DNA of 64,000 nucleotides from Pseudonocardia alaniniphila (GCF_022524485.1 NZ_JAKXMK010000041.1:1-64000), one strand, 5' to 3'. Shown: positions 14,953 to 24,811, numbered from the stretch's first letter. Made by a program: numbers and translations. The notes: generated by a model not told the origin, from the letters alone.

Positions 14953-17845
14953 CCGCCGTCCCCACGGCCACCCGTCCGACCGGGCGGGTGAGGTCGTGAT
15001 CGTCCCGCACCTCGACAGCCGGATTACCGCGCGAGATGGCGCCGTCGGAGATCTCCTCGCCCTTCATCACGAACGCGTGCGGCTCGATGACCGCGTCGTC
15101 ACCGACCGTCACACCGTAGTTAATGAACGCGCCCGCGCCGATGGTGACACGGGATCCGACCGTGACGTAGTCGGACTTGAAGACACCGTCCTCCTGGGAG
15201 TGAGGGAAGATCAGACTCATCTGATTGGCGGTGCAGTCGTCGCCGATGGTGACGAGCGAGCGCTCGCTCAGGAAAAGGCCGTCGTCGAAGAATCGGCGGC
15301 CGACCCGCACGCCGAGCATGCGCCACAGAATGTTCTTGAGCGGAGTGCCGTTGTAGAGCATGTAGAGGTTCGGCTCGTTCAACTTCCAGTACTGTTCGTG
15401 ACGCCAGAACAAGGGATCGTAGATCGAGCAGTACCTCGGTTGCAGCCTCCGGAACCGGCTGGAGGCACGTTCGACGAACACCCAGTAGAGAATGGCGAAC
15501 AGTGGAAAGGTGGACCCTGACAAAACCAGTGTTACCGGGCCGTTCCACTCCTCGTACAGCTCCGAGAGGGCTCCGATGTACACCAAGATGCTGAAGAGGA
15601 AGGCCCACCGCACCAGTAGGTACAACACCATCGTGACGATGTTGTGCCTGTTCTTGGCATGGAGGCGTTGACGCTGCTCGGCCCGCCCCAGGTGATATGC
15701 CGCATCCCGCGCCACGGTCCGCGGGATCGGGAAAGTAGGACTGCCCAGGAGTCCGGTGTCTTCCCGGATCGGGCCGTCGATCGGAACCATTGCCTTGGAC
15801 GCGATGAGGCAGTTGTCGCCCACGGTGCTCTGAGCCGGGTAGTTGATCACGTTTCCGAGGAAGTTACTTGTCCCGATCTTCGCGCGCGAGAGACGGAATG
15901 AGGTGTTCGAAAAATCGGCGTTCATGATCGACAGCGCATCGGCCACCATTGTTCCGCTCCCGACCGTGACCAGGTAGGGGTTCTCGTGCTTGATCACCGT
16001 GCCGAAGTTTGACCCGGTCTGCACCACCGTGGTGAGATCGTAACCGATCCAACGCAGGTAGTGGACGATGTAGGAGCTGTCACCGAAGAGTCCGCACAGG
16101 AGCTTGTTATTGGTCATGCGTGCGATCGCGTTGTGAATTCCGTAATGGAAGCCGAACAGCGGATACTCGGTGTCGGGCTTGATCATGCGGTTGAGCGCGC
16201 GGGGAATCGTGCCGCTGATCAGCAGGCCAGCCACGATGGGGACTCCGAAGAGTATTCCGGAGACAGTGAGCATGTCTCGATAGAACGGCCAGGAGGCGAG
16301 CGCCCCCGGCCCGGGATCGAGGAGCTTGCTGAACTGTGGGATGTCGTCGAGCGCCAGTACGAGTACGCTGACCGTCAGCGGCACGGCGATGACGAATGCT
16401 CGCAGCAACTGCATGACCCCGAAAACGGCGGCTTTCCTACTCGCGTCGGCGGCCCCCTGGCCGACCAGTCGATAGTTCGTGTCCGTCCGCTGGGCCGGAG
16501 TTCCGTGCCACGTTTCCCCGGCGGGCACGCTCTGGCCCATGTGGAGGGTGGAGTCATGTCCCAGTTGGGCCTCGTCGCCCATCGAGGCCCCGATCTCGAT
16601 AACTGCACCCTCTCCGACGAACACGTTCTTCCCGAGGTGAACCGGGCCCGTCTGGACCCGGCCGTCGTGAGCGCGATAGCAGGAGATGAGAGCGTCGCTC
16701 CGAATGACGGTGCCTGCGTCGATCGCGAGCAGGTCGGTGCAGACGGGCAGGACCCGGCAGTAGATCGCGACTCCGGGGCCGATTTTCGCGCCCAGTGCCC
16801 GCAGGTAGAAATTGATGACCGGCGATGTCGTGTTGGAACGCGACCGGCCGCCGACCAGGAGCAGCAGTGGATTCGCCCGGACGAGGGTCTTGACGAACCA
16901 GAAGCGGATGTAGCCTAGGCTCCAGGCGGGGATCTCCTGAATCTTCCAGCGTCCGATCAGCACCCATTTCGCCACGATCGGCAGAATGCACATCGCGAGA
17001 ACGGCGGCGTCGCCGAACACCGCCGCCCGCAGGAAGAGCTCGGCCACGTTCGTGGCGGCGGAGATCCAGTTGTCGCCCACGTCGGCGACGGCCTCCGCGG
17101 CGGCGAGGTACGCCGCGAACAGCAGGGTCTGGATCACTCCGCAGAGCACGTACATCGGGGTGCCGGCCCGTCGCTGCGCCGCTGGTTCCGTGGGCGCCGG
17201 CGTCGCCGGGGCGGCGGGCATCGTGCCTTGGACCGCCTTGGTCAGGCTCCTGATCGTCGGGTTCGTGTAGACGTCCTTGATCGTCACTGCCGGAAGGTCG
17301 GGCCGTTTTCGGATGCGGGCGCAGAACCGGGCCATGACCATCGAGTCGGCGCCGAGGTCGTGGAAGAAGTTGCTGTCGGCCGTCGCCTGCTTCACACCTA
17401 CGACGTCCGTCAGGAGGTTCAGGAGTGCGTGTTCCGTGCCGATAGGCGGGCCGGTCGTCGGGCCACCCCGGTCAGCGGCGACCCGGGGCCGTGGTGAGGG
17501 TTTCGGCGCGGGCGGCACCGTCGGCACCGGAGCAGTAGGCAGCGTCTCCGCGAGCGCCGCCGCCAGGCTTCTGATCGTCGGGTGCAGATAGACGTCCTTG
17601 ATCGTCGCGGTCGGAAGGTCGGGTCGTTTTCGGATGCGGGCGCAGAACCGGGCCATGACCATCGAGTCGGCCCCGAGGTCCTCGAAGAAGTTGCTGTCGA
17701 CCGTTGCCTGCTCCGTGCGTGCGACATCCGTCAGGATCTCCAGTAACGCCTTTTCGGTGTCAGTTGCCGGGTTGGCTCCCTCGGCAATCATTCCGGTCGG
17801 CCGCGCGGAAGGATTCGGCCGCAGTTCTCTTCCGATTTCAGACAT
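14945..17845 (-). CDS. Pls/PosA-like membrane synthetase without adenylation domain, with two carrier domains
   Basis: A 966-residue protein. Two phosphopantetheine carrier domains come first, with LGADSMVMARF around Ser61 and Ser168; these two repeats are nearly identical. From about residue 230 follow membrane segments interleaved with three left-handed beta-helix (hexapeptide) domains, near 360-470, 640-730 and 860-945. This is the layout of the C-terminal half of epsilon-poly-lysine synthetase (Pls) and PosA-type proteins, whose three tandem domains join amino acids. Those proteins begin with an adenylation domain and have one carrier; here the adenylation domain is missing. An amino-acid-activating enzyme must act in trans, if the analogy holds. 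The ATG at 17845 has GAGGGA upstream; the reading to 17890 has no site. Confidence 0.85.
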   Translation of the reverse strand: MSEIGRELRPNPSARPTGMIAEGANPATDTEKALLEILTDVARTEQATVDSNFFEDLGADSMVMARFCARIRKRPDLPTATIKDVYLHPTIRSLAAALAETLPTAPVPTVPPAPKPSPRPRVAADRGGPTTGPPIGTEHALLNLLTDVVGVKQATADSNFFHDLGADSMVMARFCARIRKRPDLPAVTIKDVYTNPTIRSLTKAVQGTMPAAPATPAPTEPAAQRRAGTPMYVLCGVIQTLLFAAYLAAAEAVADVGDNWISAATNVAELFLRAAVFGDAAVLAMCILPIVAKWVLIGRWKIQEIPAWSLGYIRFWFVKTLVRANPLLLLVGGRSRSNTTSPVINFYLRALGAKIGPGVAIYCRVLPVCTDLLAIDAGTVIRSDALISCYRAHDGRVQTGPVHLGKNVFVGEGAVIEIGASMGDEAQLGHDSTLHMGQSVPAGETWHGTPAQRTDTNYRLVGQGAADASRKAAVFGVMQLLRAFVIAVPLTVSVLVLALDDIPQFSKLLDPGPGALASWPFYRDMLTVSGILFGVPIVAGLLISGTIPRALNRMIKPDTEYPLFGFHYGIHNAIARMTNNKLLCGLFGDSSYIVHYLRWIGYDLTTVVQTGSNFGTVIKHENPYLVTVGSGTMVADALSIMNADFSNTSFRLSRAKIGTSNFLGNVINYPAQSTVGDNCLIASKAMVPIDGPIREDTGLLGSPTFPIPRTVARDAAYHLGRAEQRQRLHAKNRHNIVTMVLYLLVRWAFLFSILVYIGALSELYEEWNGPVTLVLSGSTFPLFAILYWVFVERASSRFRRLQPRYCSIYDPLFWRHEQYWKLNEPNLYMLYNGTPLKNILWRMLGVRVGRRFFDDGLFLSERSLVTIGDDCTANQMSLIFPHSQEDGVFKSDYVTVGSRVTIGAGAFINYGVTVGDDAVIEPHAFVMKGEEISDGAISRGNPAVEVRDDHDLTRPVGRVAVGTADD

Positions 17846-18274
17846 GGTCCCTCGTTGATGATGAAAATGATCGACGCCGACAACGGTCACGGGTGCGATT
17901 CCTTGATCGCAGTACCTGGATGTTCTTGAACCGACCTCGCCGGTAGCTCCGGGCGGCCGTGCGACGGAACCGGGACATCGTCATCGAATGAGTGCCCGGA
18001 TCCTGGAAGAGGTGATCGTCGGCTGTCCACGATGTCGGTCATCGGGTCGGGGCGCTCGAGTAGGAGCGTGGCATCGGGATCCTCCCGAGGGAGGTCGCGG
18101 TCAGTTCTCCGTTTCGGGCATCGCGTATCACTCGGCGCGAAAGTCTGGACCGCCCCGAAATGGCCATGTAAGCCTGTGGCGCGCCGGAGGGGCCTGATTT
18201 CCGCGCACTCTCGGTACTGGCATGCCATCAGAATTCGGGTCGAGCTATCCGGGGGCTAGACGCTCCCTCCGCTA
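17846..18274. other. Upstream region of the Pls-like operon; no gene recognised
   Basis: 429 bp between the AraC-type gene and the Pls-like operon on the same strand. Possible short readings here are arginine/proline-rich with no family resemblance. The promoter of the Pls-like operon is expected here. I see no clear -10/-35 pair or operator. Confidence 0.5.
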
Positions 18275-19284
18275 TTACTCAGACTGATCTCGGTGGGGCT
18301 GGTCGATACTGTGGGGCTGTGTTCGTTTTCTGTAGCACGGCCACGGCAGTGATCTGGAACAACGGTGCTCACGCCGCCAGCCTGCCGGCGTCATCCCGTA
18401 CTGTCGCCGGAACGCCCGTTCGAACGTACTGAGGTCGAGGAACCCGACGGTACCCGCGATGCTCGACACCGTGAGGCGGTGATATCTCGGGTCGGACAGC
18501 ATCGCCTGTGCCGTGAGTAGCCGCTGCTCGCGAATGTAGGCGCCGGGCGTCGTCCCGATTCGTTCGAACAGGTTGTACGCATAGCGCACCGATATGTGGT
18601 GCCGGCGCGCCAGCTCCGCGACTCGCAGCTGCGGGTCGGCCAGGTGCGTGCGAACGTGCGTCCGCATCATGTCGAGCAGCACCTGCGCGGGGCCGTCCCC
18701 ACCCGGTACGGAGGGCGTGGTGTCCCGCAGCGCCATGGCGAGCAGGTCGATCGCGGCGCGCCCGGCGTCCAGCCGCTGCCGGCCGGTGAGGTCGTCGGCC
18801 GCGTCGAACAGCCGGTCGAGGTAGGTGGACAGCATCTGCATAGCCGGGGCTGCGGCGTCCACGTTGCGCGCACAGGCCTCGGTGAGCTCGGCGGTGCCCA
18901 GCGGGAGCAGCCCGCGTGGGAAACGCAGATTCAGGCTCTGCTCGGTGGACGAAACCCGCTCGTAGTGGCTCCGTGTCTCGATCAGAATGCCCGAACCGGC
19001 CGCCATCTCGGCGAGGCGGTCGCGCTGGCGGACGTGGCCGTGGCCGACCACCTGTGGCACGCAGAAGTGCATCAGGTCATCGACCGGCGCTCTCGCGCCA
19101 TCCGGCCGATCGGGACCGCGCGTATCTGCCCTCGGAAACGCGACCGACAGAGCGTCACGGTCTCGCCCAGCTCCTGAACCACCGACCGCCCGTGAAAGCC
19201 GGGACCCGTCCGGGCGGTCACGGGTGTGTAGATCTCCCTGGCGACGTCTTCGAACTCCTCACCGGAGAACTCCCGAATCTGCAC
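18275..19284 (-). pseudogene. AraC-family regulator, split by a frameshift
   Basis: A GTG at 19284 opens 70 residues that look like the N-terminal half of an AraC-binding-2 domain (VQIREFSGEEFEDVAREIY...), ending in TGA at 19072-19074. The next frame begins with an ATG at 19072 sharing the A of that stop (TGATG) and encodes 265 residues: the rest of the sensor domain and a clear AraC helix-turn-helix pair (LRVAELARRHHISVRYAYN and TVSSIAGTVGFLDLSTFER). The second frame is also open upstream (ARAPVDDLMHFCVPQ), so the shift lies near 19085-19100. Together they give about 335 residues, the normal family length. Broken gene or single-base sequence error; coupled translation of two parts is less likely. 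It lies upstream of the Pls-like operon. Confidence 0.75.
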
Positions 19285-19412
19285 GGTCCCCAGGCTAGTT
19301 ACGCAACATGTATTCAGGGGCGGCGCTGCAAGTGCTCTTAGTGCTACCTGGACGTCCGGGTCGGCGGCTGCGCGGCGAGCAGCCTCGTGGTCCGTTCGGT
19401 GGCGAGCCCGCG

Positions 19413-21245
19413 CTACTCCCGCACCGCGCGCAGGTCCAGGACGAGCTCGTCCGGCGCGCCGTCCACGAGACGCACGGGGATGCCCCAGTCCTGTTGGTAG
19501 CGGTGGCACGCTGCGAACACCCCGTCGCCGTCGTCGCAGGCTGCGGCCGCCACGCTGATCTGCAGCACGCCCTCGACCGGCCCGCCGGGAGCGAACCGCA
19601 CCTCTCGCGCCAGCCCTGTGGCCGTGCCGGCGCCGGCCATGAGCAATTCCGGCGGCGAGGCCGTGACGGTCAACGACGTCGGGTCGCCGAAGCGCGTGTC
19701 GAGATGCTGCCCGGTGGGCGGCATGAAGTCGATCCGCAGTGACAGTCCGCCGGGCGCGAGGTCGGTGCGGGCCCGGCGCACGCGGTGTGCGCCCCGGTCC
19801 ACCCGGGAGCTCGCCGGCACCGGCACTCGTACGAGCCGGTGCGCCGCGGACTCCACGACCACCAGCGCGTCGCCGTCGACGAGGAGGTCGCTCGGCTCCT
19901 GCAAATCCCGCGCCAGCGTGCCGACCGTGCGCGTGCCCGGGTCGTACCGGCGGATCGCGCCGTTGTAGGTGTCGGCGATCGCCACCGACCCGTCGGGGAG
20001 CACAGCGACGCCGAGCGGATGCTGCAACAGCGCGGGTTCGTCGCCGGTGTCGGCCGGCCCGTCCCGGAACCCGAAGTCGAACAGACCCAGTCCGACGGCC
20101 GTCGTCACCGCCGCTCCGACCGAGGGCCGGTCGACCACCGCACGCAGCGCGGACGTCTCGGCGTCCGCCACCCAGAGCGTCCCGTCCGGGGCGACCGCGA
20201 GCCCGGACGGCTGCGCGAAGAACGCCTCGTCCGGCGGCCCGTCGCGCAGGCCCTCGTTGGTCGTGCCGGCGAGCACAGTGACCGCGCAGGAAACGGGATC
20301 GAACGACCACAGCTGGTGGTTGCCCGCCATAGCGACGACGACCCGGTCCGCCCACCAGGCGAGATCCCACGGCGTCGACAGCTCGGCCGCCGACGCGCCG
20401 ACATCCACCCGCTCGCGCAGCTGGGCGCCCGTTCCGGCCACCGTCGTCACGTGGCCGTCGTCGAGCCGCACCCCGCGCAGGGCGTGGTTGGCGCTGTCGG
20501 CGACCACGATGTCGTAGCCGGTGGCGGCGGCCACCGCGTCGGGCAGCAGCACGAGACCGAGCGGTTCGGCGAACCGGGGCTCGTCCCCGTCGGCCAGGCC
20601 GCGTTCGCCGGTGCCGATGCGCCGCCGCTCGGTGACGAGGTCGGCGTCCAGCTCGACGAGCTGGTGATGCGCGGTGTCGGACACGAGGAGCGTGCCGCCG
20701 GGCAGCCGGATCGCCTTCCCGGGGAAACGCAGCGCCGTGGTCGGCTCCGGTGGCGCCACGTACGGCCCGTCGCCGCGGTGCAGCGTGCCGGCGGCCTCGT
20801 GCTCGGCCACCAGCTCCTCGATCAGCACCGTCAGCCCGTTCGCGTGCCCTTCACCCGACATCTGTGCCACGACGTACCCGGTCGGGTCGATGACGGCCAG
20901 GGTCGGCCAGGCCCGCGCGGCGTAGGCGTCCCACGTGGTGAGCTCCGGATCGTCGAGCACCGGGTGATGCACGCCGTAGCGCTCCACCGCGGCCTCGACG
21001 GCCTCCGGGTCGGCCTCGTGCACGAACTTCGGGGAGTGCACACCGATCGTCACCAGCACGTCGGCGAACCGCTCTTCCAGCTCCCGCAGCTCGTCGATCA
21101 CGTGCAAGCAGTTGACGCAACAAAATGTCCAGAAGTCGAGCAAGACGATCTTGCCGCGCAGTGTCGCGAGGGAGAGCGGCTCACCACCCGTGTTCAACCA
21201 GCGGCGTCCGGTGAGCTCCGGTGCCCGCACCCGTGATCGGCCCAT
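19413..21245 (-). CDS. Thioredoxin-like/NHL-repeat protein
   Basis: A 610-residue protein. Residues about 15-150 form a thioredoxin-like (AhpC/TlpA) domain with TFCCVNCLHVIDEL as the active-site region (CxxC in CVNC). The rest forms NHL-type beta-propeller repeats such as LPGGTLLVSDTAHHQLVELD and EPLGLVLLPDAVAAATGYD, each about 45-60 residues. This is the bacterial homolog layout of NHLRC2. No signal peptide is visible, so it is probably cytosolic; the redox substrate is unknown. The ATG at 21245 is divergent from the DNA glycosylase, 57 bp away. Confidence 0.9.
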   Translation of the reverse strand: MGRSRVRAPELTGRRWLNTGGEPLSLATLRGKIVLLDFWTFCCVNCLHVIDELRELEERFADVLVTIGVHSPKFVHEADPEAVEAAVERYGVHHPVLDDPELTTWDAYAARAWPTLAVIDPTGYVVAQMSGEGHANGLTVLIEELVAEHEAAGTLHRGDGPYVAPPEPTTALRFPGKAIRLPGGTLLVSDTAHHQLVELDADLVTERRRIGTGERGLADGDEPRFAEPLGLVLLPDAVAAATGYDIVVADSANHALRGVRLDDGHVTTVAGTGAQLRERVDVGASAAELSTPWDLAWWADRVVVAMAGNHQLWSFDPVSCAVTVLAGTTNEGLRDGPPDEAFFAQPSGLAVAPDGTLWVADAETSALRAVVDRPSVGAAVTTAVGLGLFDFGFRDGPADTGDEPALLQHPLGVAVLPDGSVAIADTYNGAIRRYDPGTRTVGTLARDLQEPSDLLVDGDALVVVESAAHRLVRVPVPASSRVDRGAHRVRRARTDLAPGGLSLRIDFMPPTGQHLDTRFGDPTSLTVTASPPELLMAGAGTATGLAREVRFAPGGPVEGVLQISVAAAACDDGDGVFAACHRYQQDWGIPVRLVDGAPDELVLDLRAVRE

Positions 21246-21302
21246 GAGCGGGCCAACACGACGAGGTGCGCGAGTGTTCCGCACCGCCGTCAGACTGGGG
21301 GA

Positions 21303-22109
21303 GTGCCGGAGCTGCCCGAGGTGGAGAGTGCGCGTCAGGCCCTCGAAGGCGCCCTGGAACGGGAGATCCAGGCCGTCGACGACAGCGACGAATGGGTCAG
21401 CCGCCCGCATCGTCCCGGCGACATCGCACGGGCGCTCGTCGGGGGCCGGCTCGTGGCGGCGCACCGCCGCGGCAAGACGATGTGGCTCGACACCGTCGGC
21501 CCGGACGGCGAGGCCGGTCCGCCGCTCGGCGTCCACCTCGGGATGGGTGGGCGCATCATCGTCACGGGCCCCGACGGCGAGCGTGGTGGCGGAGAGCCGG
21601 TGCGTCCCGACCGCACCCCGCGCAAGGCCGAGTGGGACCGCTTCACGATGACGTTCACCGACGGCGGGCAACTGCGGTTGTTCGACAAGCGCCGCCTCGG
21701 GCGCGTCCGGCTGGACCCCGACATCTCGCTGCTCGGCCCCGACGCCGAGACGATCACGCGCGAGGAGTTCCGCAGACGCGTCGGGCGTGGGCGCGCGCCG
21801 GTCAAGGCGCGGCTCCTCGACCAGTCGGTGCTCGCCGGCGTGGGCAACCTGCTCGCCGACGAGATCCTGTGGCAGGCCGCCGTGTCGCCGTCGGCACCTG
21901 CCGGGGATCTGGACGGCGGCACCCTCGACCGGCTGTACGCGGCGATGCAGCGGGCGATCGCCACGGCGATCGCGAACGGCGGTGCGCACACGGGTGAGGT
22001 GAACCCGTTCCGGCACGCCGACGCGTCGTGCCCGCGTTGCGGCGCACCGATGGCGCACGGCACGGTCGGGGGACGTACGACGTGGTGGTGCTCGGCGGAA
22101 CAGTCCTGA
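21303..22109 (+). CDS. Fpg/Nei-family DNA glycosylase with an altered zinc finger
   Basis: A 268-residue DNA repair glycosylase/AP lyase. The invariant N-terminal PELPEVE gives the catalytic Pro2 and Glu3 (GTG start at 21303), the catalytic lysine is in RRGKTMWLD, and the helix-two-turn-helix region is DQSVLAGVGNLLADEILW. The C-terminal finger begins CPRCGAPM and ends WWCSAEQ. The usual fourth cysteine of the C4 finger is replaced by Glu at the CxxC position, so zinc binding may be weakened. It excises oxidised bases; FapyG versus pyrimidine preference cannot be set. Confidence 0.88.
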   Translation: MPELPEVESARQALEGALEREIQAVDDSDEWVSRPHRPGDIARALVGGRLVAAHRRGKTMWLDTVGPDGEAGPPLGVHLGMGGRIIVTGPDGERGGGEPVRPDRTPRKAEWDRFTMTFTDGGQLRLFDKRRLGRVRLDPDISLLGPDAETITREEFRRRVGRGRAPVKARLLDQSVLAGVGNLLADEILWQAAVSPSAPAGDLDGGTLDRLYAAMQRAIATAIANGGAHTGEVNPFRHADASCPRCGAPMAHGTVGGRTTWWCSAEQS

Positions 22110-22154
22110 CGCAGTGCGGGCGCCCGGCTCGTACGAACGGCGGGTTCGCGCGGA

Positions 22155-23060
22155 CTATCGGACCGGAGTGCCGTTCGTACGCCCCGACCGGCTCTGCACG
22201 TAGTTCCACACCGCCGCGCACAGCGCGAGCCAGGCCGCGCCGACGAGCCAGCCCGCCACCACGTCGCTGAACCAGTGCACGCCCAGATAGACCCGGGTGG
22301 CCCCGACCGCACCCACCCACACGACGGCGGCCACCACCAGCACCGCACGTGTGATGACGGAGCTACTCGCCCACGCGAGAACGACGATGGTGCCGATCAC
22401 CACGATCGACATCGTCGCGTGCCCGGAGGGAAGCGACTCGTTGCCTGCCTGGACCAGCCGGTCCGCAATCGGCGGCCGCGGGCGGCCGAACAGGTCCTTC
22501 AACACGTTGAACAGGGCTGCGGACCCGGCCATGGCGACGACGGCGAGCACGGCGTCCGCGCGGCGCCCCCGGTACCAGCACCAGCCCGCGACGACGACGG
22601 CCAGGACGGCCATCGACGTGGTGTTCCCGATGTTCGTGACGAACACGGCCAGCTGGGTGAGACCACCGGAGCGGACCTCGATCGACTCGCTCAGCAGCGC
22701 CGAATCCGCCAGCGCTGGTCCGCCACCGGTGAACGCGGCGTACAGGCCGGCTGCGGCCGCGAACGCCAGCAACGACGTGACGAGTGCACCGGTTCCCGGC
22801 TGTGGTGCGGGGACGAGCACCCGCTCGCGAAGACCGGCGGGTGCTGCGTCGTCGAGTCCGGCGCCGGCGGGCGCGTAGCCGGCTGCGTCGTCGATCCGCA
22901 ACGGCCGGCCGGGCGGGACCACGCTCGCGGCACCGGGGGAACCGCCGGCCGGATCAGTGGGGGCCGGAACGGTGGCCCGGTGCGCGTCGCCGGCGTCCGC
23001 GACCGTGTCGGCCGCGGCACCGTCGACCGGGCCGCCGTCCTCCTCCTGCACGTCAGTCAT
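22155..23060 (-). CDS. PAP2-type membrane phosphatase
   Basis: A 301-residue protein with a long polar, Ala/Pro-rich N-terminal segment of about 85 residues, then five or six membrane helices. The three PAP2 motifs are present: KDLFGRPRP, LPSGHAT and TRVYLGVHWFSDV. Such enzymes dephosphorylate phosphatidate or undecaprenyl pyrophosphate at the outer face of the membrane. It converges with the glycosylase gene, 45 bp apart. Confidence 0.9.
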   Translation of the reverse strand: MTDVQEEDGGPVDGAAADTVADAGDAHRATVPAPTDPAGGSPGAASVVPPGRPLRIDDAAGYAPAGAGLDDAAPAGLRERVLVPAPQPGTGALVTSLLAFAAAAGLYAAFTGGGPALADSALLSESIEVRSGGLTQLAVFVTNIGNTTSMAVLAVVVAGWCWYRGRRADAVLAVVAMAGSAALFNVLKDLFGRPRPPIADRLVQAGNESLPSGHATMSIVVIGTIVVLAWASSSVITRAVLVVAAVVWVGAVGATRVYLGVHWFSDVVAGWLVGAAWLALCAAVWNYVQSRSGRTNGTPVR

Positions 23061-23126
23061 CGCTCCATACTGCCCGCGTCGTTTCCGCCCGGCCCGATGA
23101 CCAGGTCGGACTGTGGGCCGAGGGGC

Positions 23127-24800
23127 TCACACGGAGCGGTGGCGCCACTCCCTGTAGCGGCGGATCCCCGCCGCGGTGGAGCTGTCGAGCCCGCTGGTGT
23201 CGGCCTGCGGCTCGGTGAGCACCGGGCCGAGCTGGCGGGCCAGCACCTTGCCCAGCTCCACACCCCACTGGTCGAACGAGTCGATGCCCCAGATCGTGCC
23301 CTCGACGAACGTCATGTGCTCGTAGAACGCGATGAGCTGCCCGAGCACCGACGGGGTGAGCTTGCGCGCCATGATCGTGGACGACGGCCGGTTTCCCGGC
23401 ATCACCTTGTGGGGCACGGTCTCCGCCGGGGTGCCCTCGGCCGCGATCTCCTGTGCGGTCTTGCCGAACGCCAGCGCCGAGGTCTGGGCGAACAGGTTCG
23501 ACATGAAGAGGTCGTGCATGTCGCCGTTCGCGCCGCCGTCGGGCACCGGCACCACGTGGATCGGCTCGGCGAACCCGATGAAGTCGGCGGGCACGAGCCG
23601 CCTGCCCTGGTGCAGCAGCTGGTAGAAGGCGTGCTGCCCGTTGGTGCCCGGCTCACCCCAGAAGATCTCGCCGGTGACGGTGGTGACGGGCGAGCCGTCG
23701 CCACGCACCGACTTGCCGTTGCTCTCCATCGTGAGCTGCTGGAGGTAGGCGGGCAGCCGGTGCAGGTACTGGCTGTAGGGCAGGACGGCGTGGGTCTGGG
23801 CGCCGAAGAAGTTCGTGTACCAGACGTTGAGCAGCCCGGCGATGGCCGGCAGGTTCTGCTCGAGCGGGGACGTGCGGAAATGCTCGTCGATCGCGTGCAT
23901 GCCGGCGAGGAACTCGTCGAACTGCTCCTTGCCGATGGCGACCATGAGCGAGAGCCCGATCGCGGAGTCGAGGGAGTAGCGCCCGCCGACCCAGTCCCAG
24001 AAGCCGAACATGTTCTCTTCGTCGATGCCGAAGGCGCTCACCTCCTTCGCGTTCGTCGAGACCGCCACGAAGTGCTTGGCCACGGCCGACTCGTCGCCGC
24101 CCAGCCCGTCCAGCAGCCACTTCCGCGCGACGTGCGCGTTGGTCAGCGTCTCCAGCGTGGTGAAGGTCTTGGAAGAGATGATGAACAGCGTGGTGGCGGG
24201 GTCGAGGTCGCGTGTGGCCTCGGAGATGTCGTTCGGGTCGATGTTGGAGACGAAGCGCATCGTCAGGTCACGGTCGGCGTAGGCCTTGAGCGCCTCGTAG
24301 GCCATGACCGGACCGAGGTCGGATCCGCCGATGCCGATGTTGACGACCGCGCGGATCCGCTCGCCGGTGTGGCCCGTCCACTTCCCGGTGCGGATCGCGT
24401 CGGAGAAGGCGCCCATCCGGTCCAGCACCGTGTGCACGTCGGCCACCACGTCCTGGCCGTCCACCACCAGGGAGGCGTCCCGCGGCAGGCGCAGCGCCGT
24501 GTGTAGCACCGCCCGGTTCTCGCTGGTGTTGATGTGCTCGCCCGAGAACATCGCCTCGATGCGCTCGGGCAGCCCGGCCGCGCGTGCGAGCGCGGCCAGC
24601 AGCGGCAGGGTGTCGCGAGTGATGCGGTTCTTGGAGTAGTCGAGGACGAGGTCGGCACCGGTCGTCGTCATCGCGTTCGCGCGATCGGAGTCGGTGTCGA
24701 ACAGCTCACGCAGGTGCAGGCCGGCCACGGCCTTGTGGTGCTCGGCCAGCGCGGACCACTCGGCGGTTGTCGTGATGTCGGTTGCAGGCACGTCTGTCAT
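23127..24800 (-). CDS. pgi: Glucose-6-phosphate isomerase
   Basis: A 557-residue glycolytic isomerase that interconverts glucose 6-phosphate and fructose 6-phosphate. Family signatures are strong: INIGIGGSDLGPVM (phosphate binding), ISSKTFTTLETL, FWDWVGGRYSLDSAIG, QLTMESNGKSV and FWGEPGTNGQHAFYQL. The length matches the bacterial enzyme. The ATG at 24800 is used; the longer reading to 24866 overlaps the upstream gene. It lies 11 bp downstream of the ROK glucokinase, forming a glucose-to-fructose-6-phosphate operon. Confidence 0.97.
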   Translation of the reverse strand: MTDVPATDITTTAEWSALAEHHKAVAGLHLRELFDTDSDRANAMTTTGADLVLDYSKNRITRDTLPLLAALARAAGLPERIEAMFSGEHINTSENRAVLHTALRLPRDASLVVDGQDVVADVHTVLDRMGAFSDAIRTGKWTGHTGERIRAVVNIGIGGSDLGPVMAYEALKAYADRDLTMRFVSNIDPNDISEATRDLDPATTLFIISSKTFTTLETLTNAHVARKWLLDGLGGDESAVAKHFVAVSTNAKEVSAFGIDEENMFGFWDWVGGRYSLDSAIGLSLMVAIGKEQFDEFLAGMHAIDEHFRTSPLEQNLPAIAGLLNVWYTNFFGAQTHAVLPYSQYLHRLPAYLQQLTMESNGKSVRGDGSPVTTVTGEIFWGEPGTNGQHAFYQLLHQGRRLVPADFIGFAEPIHVVPVPDGGANGDMHDLFMSNLFAQTSALAFGKTAQEIAAEGTPAETVPHKVMPGNRPSSTIMARKLTPSVLGQLIAFYEHMTFVEGTIWGIDSFDQWGVELGKVLARQLGPVLTEPQADTSGLDSSTAAGIRRYREWRHRSV

Positions 24801-24811
24801 CCTGCCGCCAA

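Noticed and set aside
17887..18228. A 113-codon minus-strand frame before the Pls-like gene
   Set aside because: Low-complexity Arg/Pro/Asp-rich sequence without ribosome-binding site or family resemblance.
22275..24506. A 743-residue plus-strand open frame
   Set aside because: It is antisense to the PAP2 and pgi genes, with the same shadow composition.
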